Shown: positions 33,201 to 41,151 of the stretch, in pieces | How the letters are laid out: the number at the start of each line of letters is the position of its first letter | Position numbering within the stretch: position 1 is the stretch's first letter | Origin: Flavihumibacter fluminis | GTDB lineage: Bacteria; Bacteroidota; Bacteroidia; Chitinophagales; Chitinophagaceae | DNA length: 64,000 nucleotides | Direction of reading: 5' to 3' | Assembly: GCF_021491375.1 (NCBI RefSeq) | Contig: NZ_JAKEVY010000001.1 | Location: 682,001 to 746,000, forward strand | Translations under genes and position numbers: made by a program | The notes under the pieces: generated by a model | Databases searched by the model: none | What the model saw: the letters and a program-made list of their open reading frames with translations, nothing else | What the model was told of the DNA's origin: nothing

Positions 33201-35693
33201 TGTTACTACCTGCTCTGCCTTATTCAATGCGATCAGTGGAAACTTCACGGCCTGGTTCAGTGGAAAATAATCATATCCATTGTCGCCAATTCCAAGGAAA
33301 GCGTCCTGCGTACTGATATCCGCCTGTACCATCCTGCTCACCGGTCGGCCGGTTTCATCAAAAACAGTTGTAAAGAATTTCGCCTGCAGTAATCCGATCA
33401 TCTTATACAAAGCAGGAACCGTATAGGAAATACGGGCACGGCCCTCCGCATCGGTTTGTCCCTCTTCCATCTTTTTGTCAAAGAAGCTTTGCTGGTTGGT
33501 CAGTGAAAACTGGTAGCCGCCATATTTTTTCGGTGAGAAAAGGACTTGCTTTACCTGGATTTCGGTTTCATAGTTCCGGTTGGCGGCAGGCGGACCAAAA
33601 AAATTCTGTGCCTCCAATGCCAGGGTGGCTGTTTCACCGGGCTTGAGCTCTTTTTTATCCAGGCTGGTTTGTACTTTGATACGATCTGGCACAAACTCTT
33701 CCACCTGGATGGGCAGACTGGTCAGCAGTACATCATTTCCGCTGTACAATTCCAGTATATACGTACCCGTTAGGGCTGCAACCGGAATATCAATACTGCC
33801 GTCGGTACTACCTTCTTTATTAAGCGTTTTTCGGAAACTCTTCATCTCCTTTCCTGTGGGGAACAACACTTTACCCTTTATAGGCAGATCAGCAACCGGA
33901 TTCCAGTTATAATCACGTACGATTGCAGCAAAATGCACCTGTTCACCCGGACGATAAATTCCCCGCTCTGTGTAAACAAACGCATCCAGTCCGGTTGCAT
34001 TCAGCTGCTTTCCACCTACTTCAAAACGCGAGGTATTGACACGGGTATTACCAAAGAGCAGGTAGTTGAAGTCAGTAGCGGTTTTGGCAATGACCATAGC
34101 CGGACGAAAACCAGCCTGTTCCTTTCGGGCATAACTGATTTCTGCAACTCCTTCTGAATTGGTGGTACCCATACCCAATACTTGGTTATTGGCCCCGTAA
34201 GCTACCAGGTTCACACCTGTCAGGGCGGTTGCTGATGCAATGGAATTGGTAAATACAAAAATCTTCTCCTGTCCTTCTTTCACAATCAACCCGATATCGG
34301 AAAGTGAAATCATACGATTGTCACTCACCCAGTAATCATCCATGGATCGAACCTTGATATGATAGGCACCCTTCAGTTCCGGCAGCCGATCCTCCAGGTT
34401 AAATTCAAGTAATTGAGAACTGCCAACACGTGGCAGCGAACGGGTATCGATTTCTTTTTCATAGATCACATCACCAAGGGTAAAATCGCCTTCTCCCTCA
34501 TAATAATATTCATCATAATCACCTACTCCATTGGATTCCTTGGGGTAATAGCCATAGCGGTTTGCGGCAAGCAGATTGGATTCATAAATTTTGGAAACAA
34601 CCAGTTTCAGCTTCGGCACATTCACTATTTTGATCTCGATATTGCGTGCTCCTTCGGCCGATAAATAACTGGCTTTCCCGTTCATAAAACGAATGGATGG
34701 CTCCAGGGCTCCAAAAGCAATCGACTCGGTTTGTTCTTCTTTCAGTTGTCCCCCTAATATCCCTTTCAGTCCTTTTTTAATTTCCAGTTGATACGATTTT
34801 TCGGAGTCAAATGCATCACTGCTGATCATAAACCCATCTTCCATGAGTTGCACCTGGAAAGCAACAGTGGGATCAAGAGTAATAAAGTTTTTCAACCCCG
34901 CTTCCACCACCTGTTGGCTGGTCCTTACCAGTATGCGGCCGGTAGTTCCGTCGTGTTCGGGTTGCACGCCATTGATGGTAAGCACAAAGGGGGAGGCCAG
35001 CACCACCGGCTGTTTAACTGCTTCTTTCAATCCCTGTTTCCCTCCATCCGGGGTAAGCCCCTTCTCCAGTACCAGGTCCAGAGAAAGGTCCTTATCTTCT
35101 GCTTTTAGTCCTTGCAGACGCAGGGTCATTTTGGAATCTATACCCACCGTTAGCAATGAATAAGGTATAGCTGTTTCTCCTTTTAATATGCGAAGTTGTT
35201 CTTTCAGCCGGGAAGGATCCAGTTTATAATTAAAGTAAAGATCCAGTTGCGGAACCGGATTCGTACTGCCTTCTTCCGTCAACACCCAGGAAGCATTTAT
35301 TTCATCCAGGTTGAGTAGCGGTGTACTGAATTGAAGTTTATCGCCGTTTTCTATCTGATTAAATGCAGATCCATTCAAAATAGCGGAGGTAAGTCGCGCG
35401 GTATAATTTGTTGCCGGCAGCAAAGGAGCCGCGGGAGAAAAGACCAGCAGATTGGATTGTTCCCACCGGAATTTGCCCCGAATTGCCGGTTCAAACTGCA
35501 CATACTCCGTAGAATCCCATCGATTCAGCAAACTGTCAGAAACGATGGGATGATTGAACCGGAATACCAGGTTCTGCAATGGCATCACTTCTTTTTCGGC
35601 ATTAGTATATTCAAGTACTACTGCTTTTCGGTTACAGGCAAGGAAGGAGAAAAACAGGATAAGGTAAAAGGAGATTCGTTTCAGGGAAAACAT
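30297..35693 (-). CDS. Bacterial alpha-2-macroglobulin lipoprotein
   Basis: A 1798-residue envelope protein with a lipoprotein signal (FSFLAC, Cys20). Long beta-rich MG domains fill the N-terminal two-thirds, with the MG2-type segment containing TGLDAFVYTERGIYRPGEQ near the middle. The thioester-like motif is YPYGCTEQ, with Cys at about 1341, followed by the alpha/alpha toroid and a C-terminal receptor-binding-like domain. Such proteins trap proteases that attack the cell. The gene is divergent from PBP1C, and the pairing of these two families is well known in bacteria. A consensus promoter sits in front. Confidence 0.92.
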   Translation of the reverse strand: MFSLKRISFYLILFFSFLACNRKAVVLEYTNAEKEVMPLQNLVFRFNHPIVSDSLLNRWDSTEYVQFEPAIRGKFRWEQSNLLVFSPAAPLLPATNYTARLTSAILNGSAFNQIENGDKLQFSTPLLNLDEINASWVLTEEGSTNPVPQLDLYFNYKLDPSRLKEQLRILKGETAIPYSLLTVGIDSKMTLRLQGLKAEDKDLSLDLVLEKGLTPDGGKQGLKEAVKQPVVLASPFVLTINGVQPEHDGTTGRILVRTSQQVVEAGLKNFITLDPTVAFQVQLMEDGFMISSDAFDSEKSYQLEIKKGLKGILGGQLKEEQTESIAFGALEPSIRFMNGKASYLSAEGARNIEIKIVNVPKLKLVVSKIYESNLLAANRYGYYPKESNGVGDYDEYYYEGEGDFTLGDVIYEKEIDTRSLPRVGSSQLLEFNLEDRLPELKGAYHIKVRSMDDYWVSDNRMISLSDIGLIVKEGQEKIFVFTNSIASATALTGVNLVAYGANNQVLGMGTTNSEGVAEISYARKEQAGFRPAMVIAKTATDFNYLLFGNTRVNTSRFEVGGKQLNATGLDAFVYTERGIYRPGEQVHFAAIVRDYNWNPVADLPIKGKVLFPTGKEMKSFRKTLNKEGSTDGSIDIPVAALTGTYILELYSGNDVLLTSLPIQVEEFVPDRIKVQTSLDKKELKPGETATLALEAQNFFGPPAANRNYETEIQVKQVLFSPKKYGGYQFSLTNQQSFFDKKMEEGQTDAEGRARISYTVPALYKMIGLLQAKFFTTVFDETGRPVSRMVQADISTQDAFLGIGDNGYDYFPLNQAVKFPLIALNKAEQVVTGQKATVEVIKHEYRTVLSKSGSYFRYESQKEEKILASSTVTISGENSSYSFIPRSPGNYELRLSLPGSTTYVSRTFYSYGHWGGDYTSFEVNTDGNIDIETDKEMYNPGEEVKLLFKTPFSGRLLVTMEQDKVLSYQYLNVEKRSATLTLPISEAHLPNVYITATLIKTHTVSDLPLTVAHGFKGVTVREKRRSIPVEILAEASSRSKKTQQVRVKAVPGSMVTLAAVDNGVLQVTDYKTPDPYGYFYADRALGVNAFDLYPLLFPELKATRSSTGGDGELRMDQRVNPMPNKRVKILSYWSGLVSTGSNGEASFNVEIPAFSGEVRLMAVAHAGNRFGSAEKTMKIADPVVISTALPRFMSPGDSIEIPVTLSNTTAKSMTGSATIKVSGSITASGASEQPVTIDANSEQRLVFTAAANPSIGNGQVKIDVKAGGAVYSEEVDITVRPASTLQKRTGSGAVKANGSVNLNIGDPDFMPTSVRKKLVVSPSPVLELGNILERLVNYPYGCTEQSISAAFPQLYFGDLSELLQKGDASRKAAAANVLEAIRKIKMRQLYNGAVTLWDNDRTEQWWTSIYAAHFLIEARKAGFEVDRSLLETLLNYINQRLSVRNTITYYYNDNQQKKIAPKEVAYSLYVLALGGKSNISVMNYYKSKPDQLSLDSKYLLSAAYALAGDRNRFAELLPSSFSGERSVAVTGGSFYSPLRDEAIALNVLIEVQPDHPQVSGLARNLAQRFKELNWFSTQEASFGMLALGKLAARQANNTATATIQSNGKTIATLKDKLLTVEAASLGNGPVQISANGGPVYYWWEAEGISASGSYKQEDQYLKIRRAFFDRNGKPIAGRNFRQNDLVVVQLTLEKAYAGAIDNVVITDLLPAGFEIENPRIKDIPGMDWIKDAVTPTAMDIRDDRLHLFVDATNNRQVYYYTVRAVSPGTFQQGPVSADAMYNNDYHSYHGAGKIVITSR

Positions 35694-35712
35694 AGTAGGT
35701 TGGAATTGTTAC

Positions 35713-35743
35713 CAAATGTATTCACAAGTTTAACGAAATCAAA
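35713..35743 (-). promoter_or_regulatory. Consensus Bacteroidota promoter for the alpha-2-macroglobulin gene
   Basis: On the minus strand TTTG (35743-35740) is followed after exactly 19 bases by TACATTTG (35720-35713), an exact match to TTTG-N19-TAnnTTTG. Transcription would start near 35706, giving a leader of only 13-14 bases. Confidence 0.85.
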
Positions 35744-35783
35744 ATATCGGAAACCAGTAAGTTTGTTAAAGCAATCAAGTACC

Positions 35784-38084
35784 TTGAAGTTTTCCAATCG
35801 AATCAAAAAAACAGTCCTCCTCCTACTGGGAGCGGGATTATTTTTTTTACTGTTACAGCTTCTGTTTCCCCTGCCAGATGAACCGGAATGGTCAGCAGTT
35901 ATTAAAGACAACAAAGGCAGGGTGGTGCATGCATTTTTAACCTCCGATCAGAAATGGCGGATGAAAACAGAGCTTACCGAAATTTCTCCTTTGCTGCAAA
36001 AAGCGATCCTTGAAAAAGAAGATCGCTGGTTTTACTATCATCCGGGAGTGAATCCGGTTGCCGTTATCAGAGCAGGGTGGAATAATCTCATAAAAGGCAA
36101 AAGAACTTCCGGCGCTTCCACCATTACGATGCAGGTAGCAAGGGCCCTGGAACCTGGCAGGAGAACCTGGTGGAAGAAGATAACCGAAAGTTTTCGGGCA
36201 GTGCAACTGGAGATTCGGTACAGCAAAAAAGAGATTCTGCAACTCTATCTGAACCTCGTGCCTTATGGTGGTAATATTGAAGGCGTAAAATCTGCATCGG
36301 TCCTGTATTTTGAGAAAAATCCCGATCATTTATCCCTGGCAGAAATCATGGCCCTGTCAGTGATCCCTAACCGTCCCAATTCCCTGGTTATGGGCAAACA
36401 CAATGATCGAATTGTAACAGAACGTAACCGATGGCTGGAACTATTCCGGCAAAACGGCATCTTCCCAGAAAACGATATCCGGGACGCCATCGAAGAACCG
36501 CTCACTGCTTACCGGCATTCGGCTCCGCGATTCATCCCGCATCTCTCGTACAAATTACGGAAGTCAGGCGCCATCTCCATTCCAACCGCCATCGATTTAA
36601 ACACTCAATTACAAGTGGAGAAACTGGTGGCTGATTATATCCGGCCCCTTCGGTATCAATCCATTCGCAATGCAGCTGTTATTGTAGTGGAAAATGCCAG
36701 TGGAAAGGTCATCAGTTACCTGGGATCGGCTGATTTTAAAGACGTATCAGACGGAGGCCAGGTTAATGGGGCTGCCGCCATCCGCCAGCCAGGCAGTACC
36801 TTAAAACCGCTGGTATATGGGTTGGCGATCGATGCCGGACTCCTAACACCTAAGACCATGTTGTCTGATGTAGCTACTAACTATGAAGGATATGCGCCTG
36901 AAAATTTTGACCGTCAGTTCAATGGAGCAGTAAGTATGGAATACGCGTTGGATCACAGCCTCAATATTCCGGCGGTTCGTACGCTGGCATCGCTGGGCAA
37001 AGACAAACTGATTGAAACCCTTTCCGGCATTGGCTTTCAGCAGATCAAAAAAGACCGGGGAAAACTGGGATTATCCATGGTGCTGGGAGGTTGCGGAACC
37101 AGCCTGGAAGAGTTAACCTCCCTGTTTAGCAGCTTTGCACGGGGAGGGATTTATCGCCCTCTCCAATTCACCACAATCGACACCAATCACTTGCAACAAC
37201 CTGTATTTTCTACTGCTTCGGCTTATATGATCAACCAGGTTTTAAGCAAGGTAAACCGACCCGATTTTCCGTTAAGCTGGCAGAGCACAGAGAAAATGCC
37301 CAAAATTGCCTGGAAAACCGGAACCTCCTATGGCCGTCGGGATGCCTGGAGCATCGGTTTTAACCAGCGATATACGATTGGGGTTTGGGTAGGTAATTTT
37401 TCGGGTGAATCCGCCGCTTCCCTCAGTGGAGCAGAAACTGCTACTCCCCTGCTATTCCGGCTCTTTAACACCATCGATTATGATTCTGACCAGGACTGGT
37501 TTACACAGCCCGCTGATTGTGATATCCGAAAAGTATGCGCTACGAGCGGACTACCGCCAGGAGAATACTGCGAATCACAGATCACGGATTATTTTATTCC
37601 ATTGGTATCCGGCAACAAAACCTGCGAACACAGCAGGGAGATTCCCATTCGTGCGGATGGAATCTATTCCTATTGTATGCAATGCCTCCCGGATGCAGGC
37701 TATAAAAAAGAACGATATCCGCTTTATGAACCGGCCCTGTTGCGTTGGATGGATGAACGCAAAATCAGTTATAAAAAAATTCCTCCGCATAACCCCGACT
37801 GTGAGCAGGTCTTTCGGGAAGGTGCGCCTGCTATTCTTTCCCCCCGCAATGGCAGTGAGTATTTATTGGAAAAAAGCAACCCGGAACCGCTTTTGCTGCA
37901 GTGCCAGGCTGCTTCGGATGTACTACGGGTTCACTGGTATATCAATGACCACTATTACAAATCAGCCGGTGTGAAGGAAAGAGTATTCTTTCAACCTGTA
38001 GCCGGACCTGTAAAAATTTCCTGTACAGATGACAAGGGCCGCAACCGGGATATCCGGATCCAGGTGCAATACTGGGAAAACTGA
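35784..38084 (+). CDS. pbpC: Penicillin-binding protein 1C
   Basis: A 766-residue bifunctional peptidoglycan synthase. A membrane anchor (about 8-28) precedes the GT51 glycosyltransferase domain with EKEDRWFYYHPG (Glu near 79) and ASTITMQVAR. The transpeptidase domain shows SxxK in GSTLKP (near 337), SLN (near 391) and KTGT (near 510). A C-terminal BiPBP_C domain covers about 670-766. The open frame extends upstream to 35331 but that part is antisense to the alpha-2-macroglobulin gene. No ATG fits, so I use the TTG at 35784; TTG at 35763 is an alternative. PBP1C proteins commonly accompany alpha-2-macroglobulins. Confidence 0.9.
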   Translation: MKFSNRIKKTVLLLLGAGLFFLLLQLLFPLPDEPEWSAVIKDNKGRVVHAFLTSDQKWRMKTELTEISPLLQKAILEKEDRWFYYHPGVNPVAVIRAGWNNLIKGKRTSGASTITMQVARALEPGRRTWWKKITESFRAVQLEIRYSKKEILQLYLNLVPYGGNIEGVKSASVLYFEKNPDHLSLAEIMALSVIPNRPNSLVMGKHNDRIVTERNRWLELFRQNGIFPENDIRDAIEEPLTAYRHSAPRFIPHLSYKLRKSGAISIPTAIDLNTQLQVEKLVADYIRPLRYQSIRNAAVIVVENASGKVISYLGSADFKDVSDGGQVNGAAAIRQPGSTLKPLVYGLAIDAGLLTPKTMLSDVATNYEGYAPENFDRQFNGAVSMEYALDHSLNIPAVRTLASLGKDKLIETLSGIGFQQIKKDRGKLGLSMVLGGCGTSLEELTSLFSSFARGGIYRPLQFTTIDTNHLQQPVFSTASAYMINQVLSKVNRPDFPLSWQSTEKMPKIAWKTGTSYGRRDAWSIGFNQRYTIGVWVGNFSGESAASLSGAETATPLLFRLFNTIDYDSDQDWFTQPADCDIRKVCATSGLPPGEYCESQITDYFIPLVSGNKTCEHSREIPIRADGIYSYCMQCLPDAGYKKERYPLYEPALLRWMDERKISYKKIPPHNPDCEQVFREGAPAILSPRNGSEYLLEKSNPEPLLLQCQAASDVLRVHWYINDHYYKSAGVKERVFFQPVAGPVKISCTDDKGRNRDIRIQVQYWEN

Positions 38085-38090
38085 ACCAAT

Positions 38091-38717
38091 TTAAAATCTG
38101 CCAAACTTAAAGGTGATAGTAGCTGATACCCCACTCAGGTCTTCATCACTCAGTCCTTTACTGTTGGAGCCAAAAGCACGACGGTAAGAAACACCCGGAC
38201 TGAAACGCATCCAGTTCGTAAGATTTAACTCAACTTGTGCGCCGGGTTCCATCAGGAAAAAGAAGTTTGGATTACGGCTATCGTAGTCTTCCCAATTATC
38301 GTAATCGCCACGGTCGTATTGCAGTATGAAGCCGGCACCGGTAAGCAGGTTCACAGCGAAATGAACTTTTTTGGTGGAACCGATCACATATTCTGTCATT
38401 AAACCGAATTGTCCGTATTGATAGGTCATTCGTTCTCCATCCCAGATCTTATTAGCATCCGGTACAGCGATTCGATTGGTAGTGGCTCCAGCGGCAACAC
38501 CGATAAGAAAGGAGCGATTGACATACCAGCCGCCATACACTTCATTGATATTGGCAAACTGCCCATTGATACGGGTAAACTTATTGGAAATTGCACCATA
38601 TCCGCCGGATTTGCGAATGCCATTGGATTTAAAAATGGTTTGGTTTTGCTGTGCCTGAAGTGACAGGTTTCCGAGGGTGAGCAACGCCATTGCCACCAGC
38701 ATTGATTTGATCGTCAT
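38091..38717 (-). CDS. Predicted outer membrane beta-barrel protein
   Basis: A 208-residue protein with a signal peptide (about 1-24, SLQAQQ) and alternating hydrophobic/polar strands ending in SATITFKFGRF. The terminal Phe is typical of outer-membrane barrels. It has a porin-like small-barrel look but no family I can name. The ATG at 38717 is chosen because the signal peptide begins there; the reading frame extends upstream only through a TTG. It converges with PBP1C with a 6-bp gap. Confidence 0.78.
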   Translation of the reverse strand: MTIKSMLVAMALLTLGNLSLQAQQNQTIFKSNGIRKSGGYGAISNKFTRINGQFANINEVYGGWYVNRSFLIGVAAGATTNRIAVPDANKIWDGERMTYQYGQFGLMTEYVIGSTKKVHFAVNLLTGAGFILQYDRGDYDNWEDYDSRNPNFFFLMEPGAQVELNLTNWMRFSPGVSYRRAFGSNSKGLSDEDLSGVSATITFKFGRF

Positions 38718-38782
38718 GATTCTTGCTATTTGAGAATCCGACAATCAATAATACCCTTACCCCTATTCCGGTGCCAAAAAAA

Positions 38783-40204
38783 TCAGGGCTTTTCAAAATA
38801 GGCTTTGGCATTGTGATAGCAGATATCCGCAACAATGCCACCCATCCAGTTCAGATCATTTGGCAATAACCCCTTTTCAATATCGGTACCAATCAGATTA
38901 CACAAGAGCCTCCGGAAATATTCATGCCTTGAATAGGAAAGAAAACTTCGGCTATCGGTAGTCATTCCGATAAAACTGCTGAGCAAACCTATATGGGAAA
39001 GTGCGTTTAATTGTTTTTCCATGCCATCCAACTGATCCAGGAACCACCAGCCCGATCCAAACTGAATTTTGCCGATGGTTTTCCCATCCATAAAATTGCC
39101 GGCCATACTGGCAAACACTTCATTCAGCCCAGGATTTAGGTTATACAGGATGGTTTTAGCCAATTGATCTGTCTGGTCCAGGGCATCGAGGAACCTGGCC
39201 AGGCGCATGGCCTGCTGGTCATCACCAATGGAATCCACTCCCGCATCAGCGCCCAGCTTTCGCAGTAAGCGTGTATTGAGATTCCGGATGGCCCCCAGGT
39301 GAAACTGTTGCACCCATCCCTTTGCATGATAACTGCGGCATAAATGCAGCAGGATAAAGCCAGACAAAGCATCCGGTGCCTGAACCTGGTAGTTTTTGGT
39401 AGCCAGCAAAAGTCGGAAATCCTGCTCTACCTGCTTTTTATCTTTCAATTGCGTAAGATCCGGTAATTGTACAAGTCCAAGATCTGCCACTCTGCAACCA
39501 TTTGCATGAAAATAATCAATGCGGTTATCCAATACCGTTAGCAAGTCATCGAGTTCATGAATGGATTGTCCGCTTACCGTTTCAAGTTTCTCTATATAAC
39601 TCAGCCAGGCTGCCTGGTTGTTCACATTCAATACGGGGTCGGGACGGAAGCTGGGCAGCACTTTAAAGTCTGCCTCCTGTTTTGTGAATGCCTGGTGATG
39701 GCGGAGATCATCACAGGGGTCATCCGTTGTTCCCACCATTTCTACCTTACGGTTACGAATAAGCGCTTGTGCACGGAACGCATCGGTATTTAGCAATTCA
39801 TTGCAATGCCGATAAATGGAATCGGCTGTTTCACTGTTCAGGAATTCATGAATACCAAAGGGATTAGCCAGTTCCATTGCGCTCCAGTGAAACAAGGGAT
39901 TACGAACGGTACGAGGTGCTATCGAAGCCCAGGCTTTGAATTTTTCTTCATCCGTTGCAGCACCCGTAATCAGTTCTTCAGCTATTCCAAGTGCCCGCAT
40001 CGCCCGCCATTTATAATGATCCCCTTTGAGCCATATCTCAGTCAAATTGGCAAATTGTTTATTGGTGGCAATCTCTTCCGGGGAAAGATGACAATGATAA
40101 TCAATGGTCGGAAGGTCTTTGGCAACATCAAAATAAAGGCGTCGGGCAGGTTCATTCTGTAGTAGAAAGTTTTCTCCCGGCCATTGTTTAGACAGTTTTT
40201 CCAT
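38783..40204 (-). CDS. uxaC: Glucuronate/galacturonate isomerase
   Basis: A 473-residue member of the uronate isomerase family that converts D-glucuronate to D-fructuronate and D-galacturonate to D-tagaturonate. Recognisable parts are IDYHCHLSPEEIATNK (metal-binding HxH), GTTDDPCDD, and GMTTDSRSFLSYSRHEYFRR near the end. It is the last gene of a minus-strand run with an SDR oxidoreductase, a DUF1080 protein and a Gfo/Idh oxidoreductase, and lies 26 bp downstream of the SDR gene. Confidence 0.94.
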   Translation of the reverse strand: MEKLSKQWPGENFLLQNEPARRLYFDVAKDLPTIDYHCHLSPEEIATNKQFANLTEIWLKGDHYKWRAMRALGIAEELITGAATDEEKFKAWASIAPRTVRNPLFHWSAMELANPFGIHEFLNSETADSIYRHCNELLNTDAFRAQALIRNRKVEMVGTTDDPCDDLRHHQAFTKQEADFKVLPSFRPDPVLNVNNQAAWLSYIEKLETVSGQSIHELDDLLTVLDNRIDYFHANGCRVADLGLVQLPDLTQLKDKKQVEQDFRLLLATKNYQVQAPDALSGFILLHLCRSYHAKGWVQQFHLGAIRNLNTRLLRKLGADAGVDSIGDDQQAMRLARFLDALDQTDQLAKTILYNLNPGLNEVFASMAGNFMDGKTIGKIQFGSGWWFLDQLDGMEKQLNALSHIGLLSSFIGMTTDSRSFLSYSRHEYFRRLLCNLIGTDIEKGLLPNDLNWMGGIVADICYHNAKAYFEKP

Positions 40205-40230
40205 GAATGCTTCTTTACTGAAAGGTTGAA

Positions 40231-41052
40231 TTACACACCACTAAAAATGGAGAAACCTCCATCAATCACTACCTGTGAGCCGGTCACAAAACGGGAGGCA
40301 TCACTCAATAACCAGATGAGTGCACCAGTCAGTTCTTCGGGTTTACCAAAGCGTTTGAAAGGGGTGTTATTGATGATGGATTGTCCGCGTTCCGACAGCG
40401 TTCCATCCGGATGCCATACCAATTTGCGATTCTGTTCCGTCAGGAAGAAACCTGGTGTAAGCGCATTCATACGGATCCGGTCTCCATACCGTTTAGCCAG
40501 TTCTACAGCAAACCATTCGTTATAACAATCCACTGCCGCTTTCCCGAGATTGTAGCCGAGCACTTTGGTAACTGCTTGTTTTGAGTTCATGGAGGATATA
40601 TTCACGATACTGGCGGTTTCATTTTTCGCCAGTGCAGGGCCAAAAATTTGTGTCGGCAATACGGTACCCCACAGATTAATATCCATTACGGTTTTCATGC
40701 CTTCAAGATTCATAGTGAACAGATCCTCGTCGTTCTGCAATACACCAATCGGCATGTTACCACCCGCTCCATTTACGAGTCCGTCTATCTTGCCAAACGC
40801 ATCAAGCACCTGATCCCGGGCTTTCACCAGTTCCTCTTCCTTCATGACATCAGCCACCAGTGCGATTGCTTTTCCGCCGTGCGAGCGAATCTTTTCGGCC
40901 CTTTCTTCTGCTACTGCGGCATTGCGCCCCAACACACCAACAGCCGCACCGGCATCACCGATCGCCTCTACAAATGCACCACCTAAAACACCGGTACCAC
41001 CGGTAACAACTACTACTTTTCCTTCGAGAGAGAAATTTTTTAAAAAAGACAT
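40231..41052 (-). CDS. SDR oxidoreductase, probably D-mannonate/fructuronate oxidoreductase
   Basis: A 273-residue short-chain dehydrogenase with the cofactor motif TGGTGVLGGAF (17-27), VNGAGGN, and catalytic residues in NISSMNS with YNLGK. It resembles SDR-type D-mannonate oxidoreductases such as B. subtilis YjmF. Because it sits directly upstream of uxaC, it would reduce D-fructuronate to D-mannonate in the uronate pathway. A mannonate dehydratase (uxuA) is not in the window. The specific substrate is inferred from context. Confidence 0.82.
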   Translation of the reverse strand: MSFLKNFSLEGKVVVVTGGTGVLGGAFVEAIGDAGAAVGVLGRNAAVAEERAEKIRSHGGKAIALVADVMKEEELVKARDQVLDAFGKIDGLVNGAGGNMPIGVLQNDEDLFTMNLEGMKTVMDINLWGTVLPTQIFGPALAKNETASIVNISSMNSKQAVTKVLGYNLGKAAVDCYNEWFAVELAKRYGDRIRMNALTPGFFLTEQNRKLVWHPDGTLSERGQSIINNTPFKRFGKPEELTGALIWLLSDASRFVTGSQVVIDGGFSIFSGV

Positions 41053-41055
41053 AAT

Positions 41056-41151
41056 GGAAGTATGAAGTGAGAATTATGAATTATGAATTATGAATTATGA
41101 AGTGAGAAGTGCGTAACTACTTCATACTTCTTACTTCATACTTCTAACTTT
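41056..41151. repeat. Two opposed heptad arrays between the SDR and DUF1080 genes
   Basis: On the plus strand GAAGTAT, GAAGTGA, then four GAATTAT units, GAAGTGA and GAAGTGC follow each other with exact 7-base spacing. After a few bases the pattern continues as the complement (TTCATAC, TTCTTAC, TTCATAC, TTCTAAC). The halves could form a long imperfect hairpin; the outer 17 bases match at 16 positions. The last six codons and the stop of the DUF1080 gene lie inside the array. Confidence 0.8.

Noticed and set aside
35331-35783. In-frame N-terminal extension of PBP1C by about 150 residues
   Set aside because: It is antisense to the 5' end of the alpha-2-macroglobulin gene, has no PBP features, and the membrane anchor begins just after 35784.
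37405-37974. A 189-codon open frame on the plus strand
   Set aside because: Lies within the PBP1C coding region in another frame and shows no domain.
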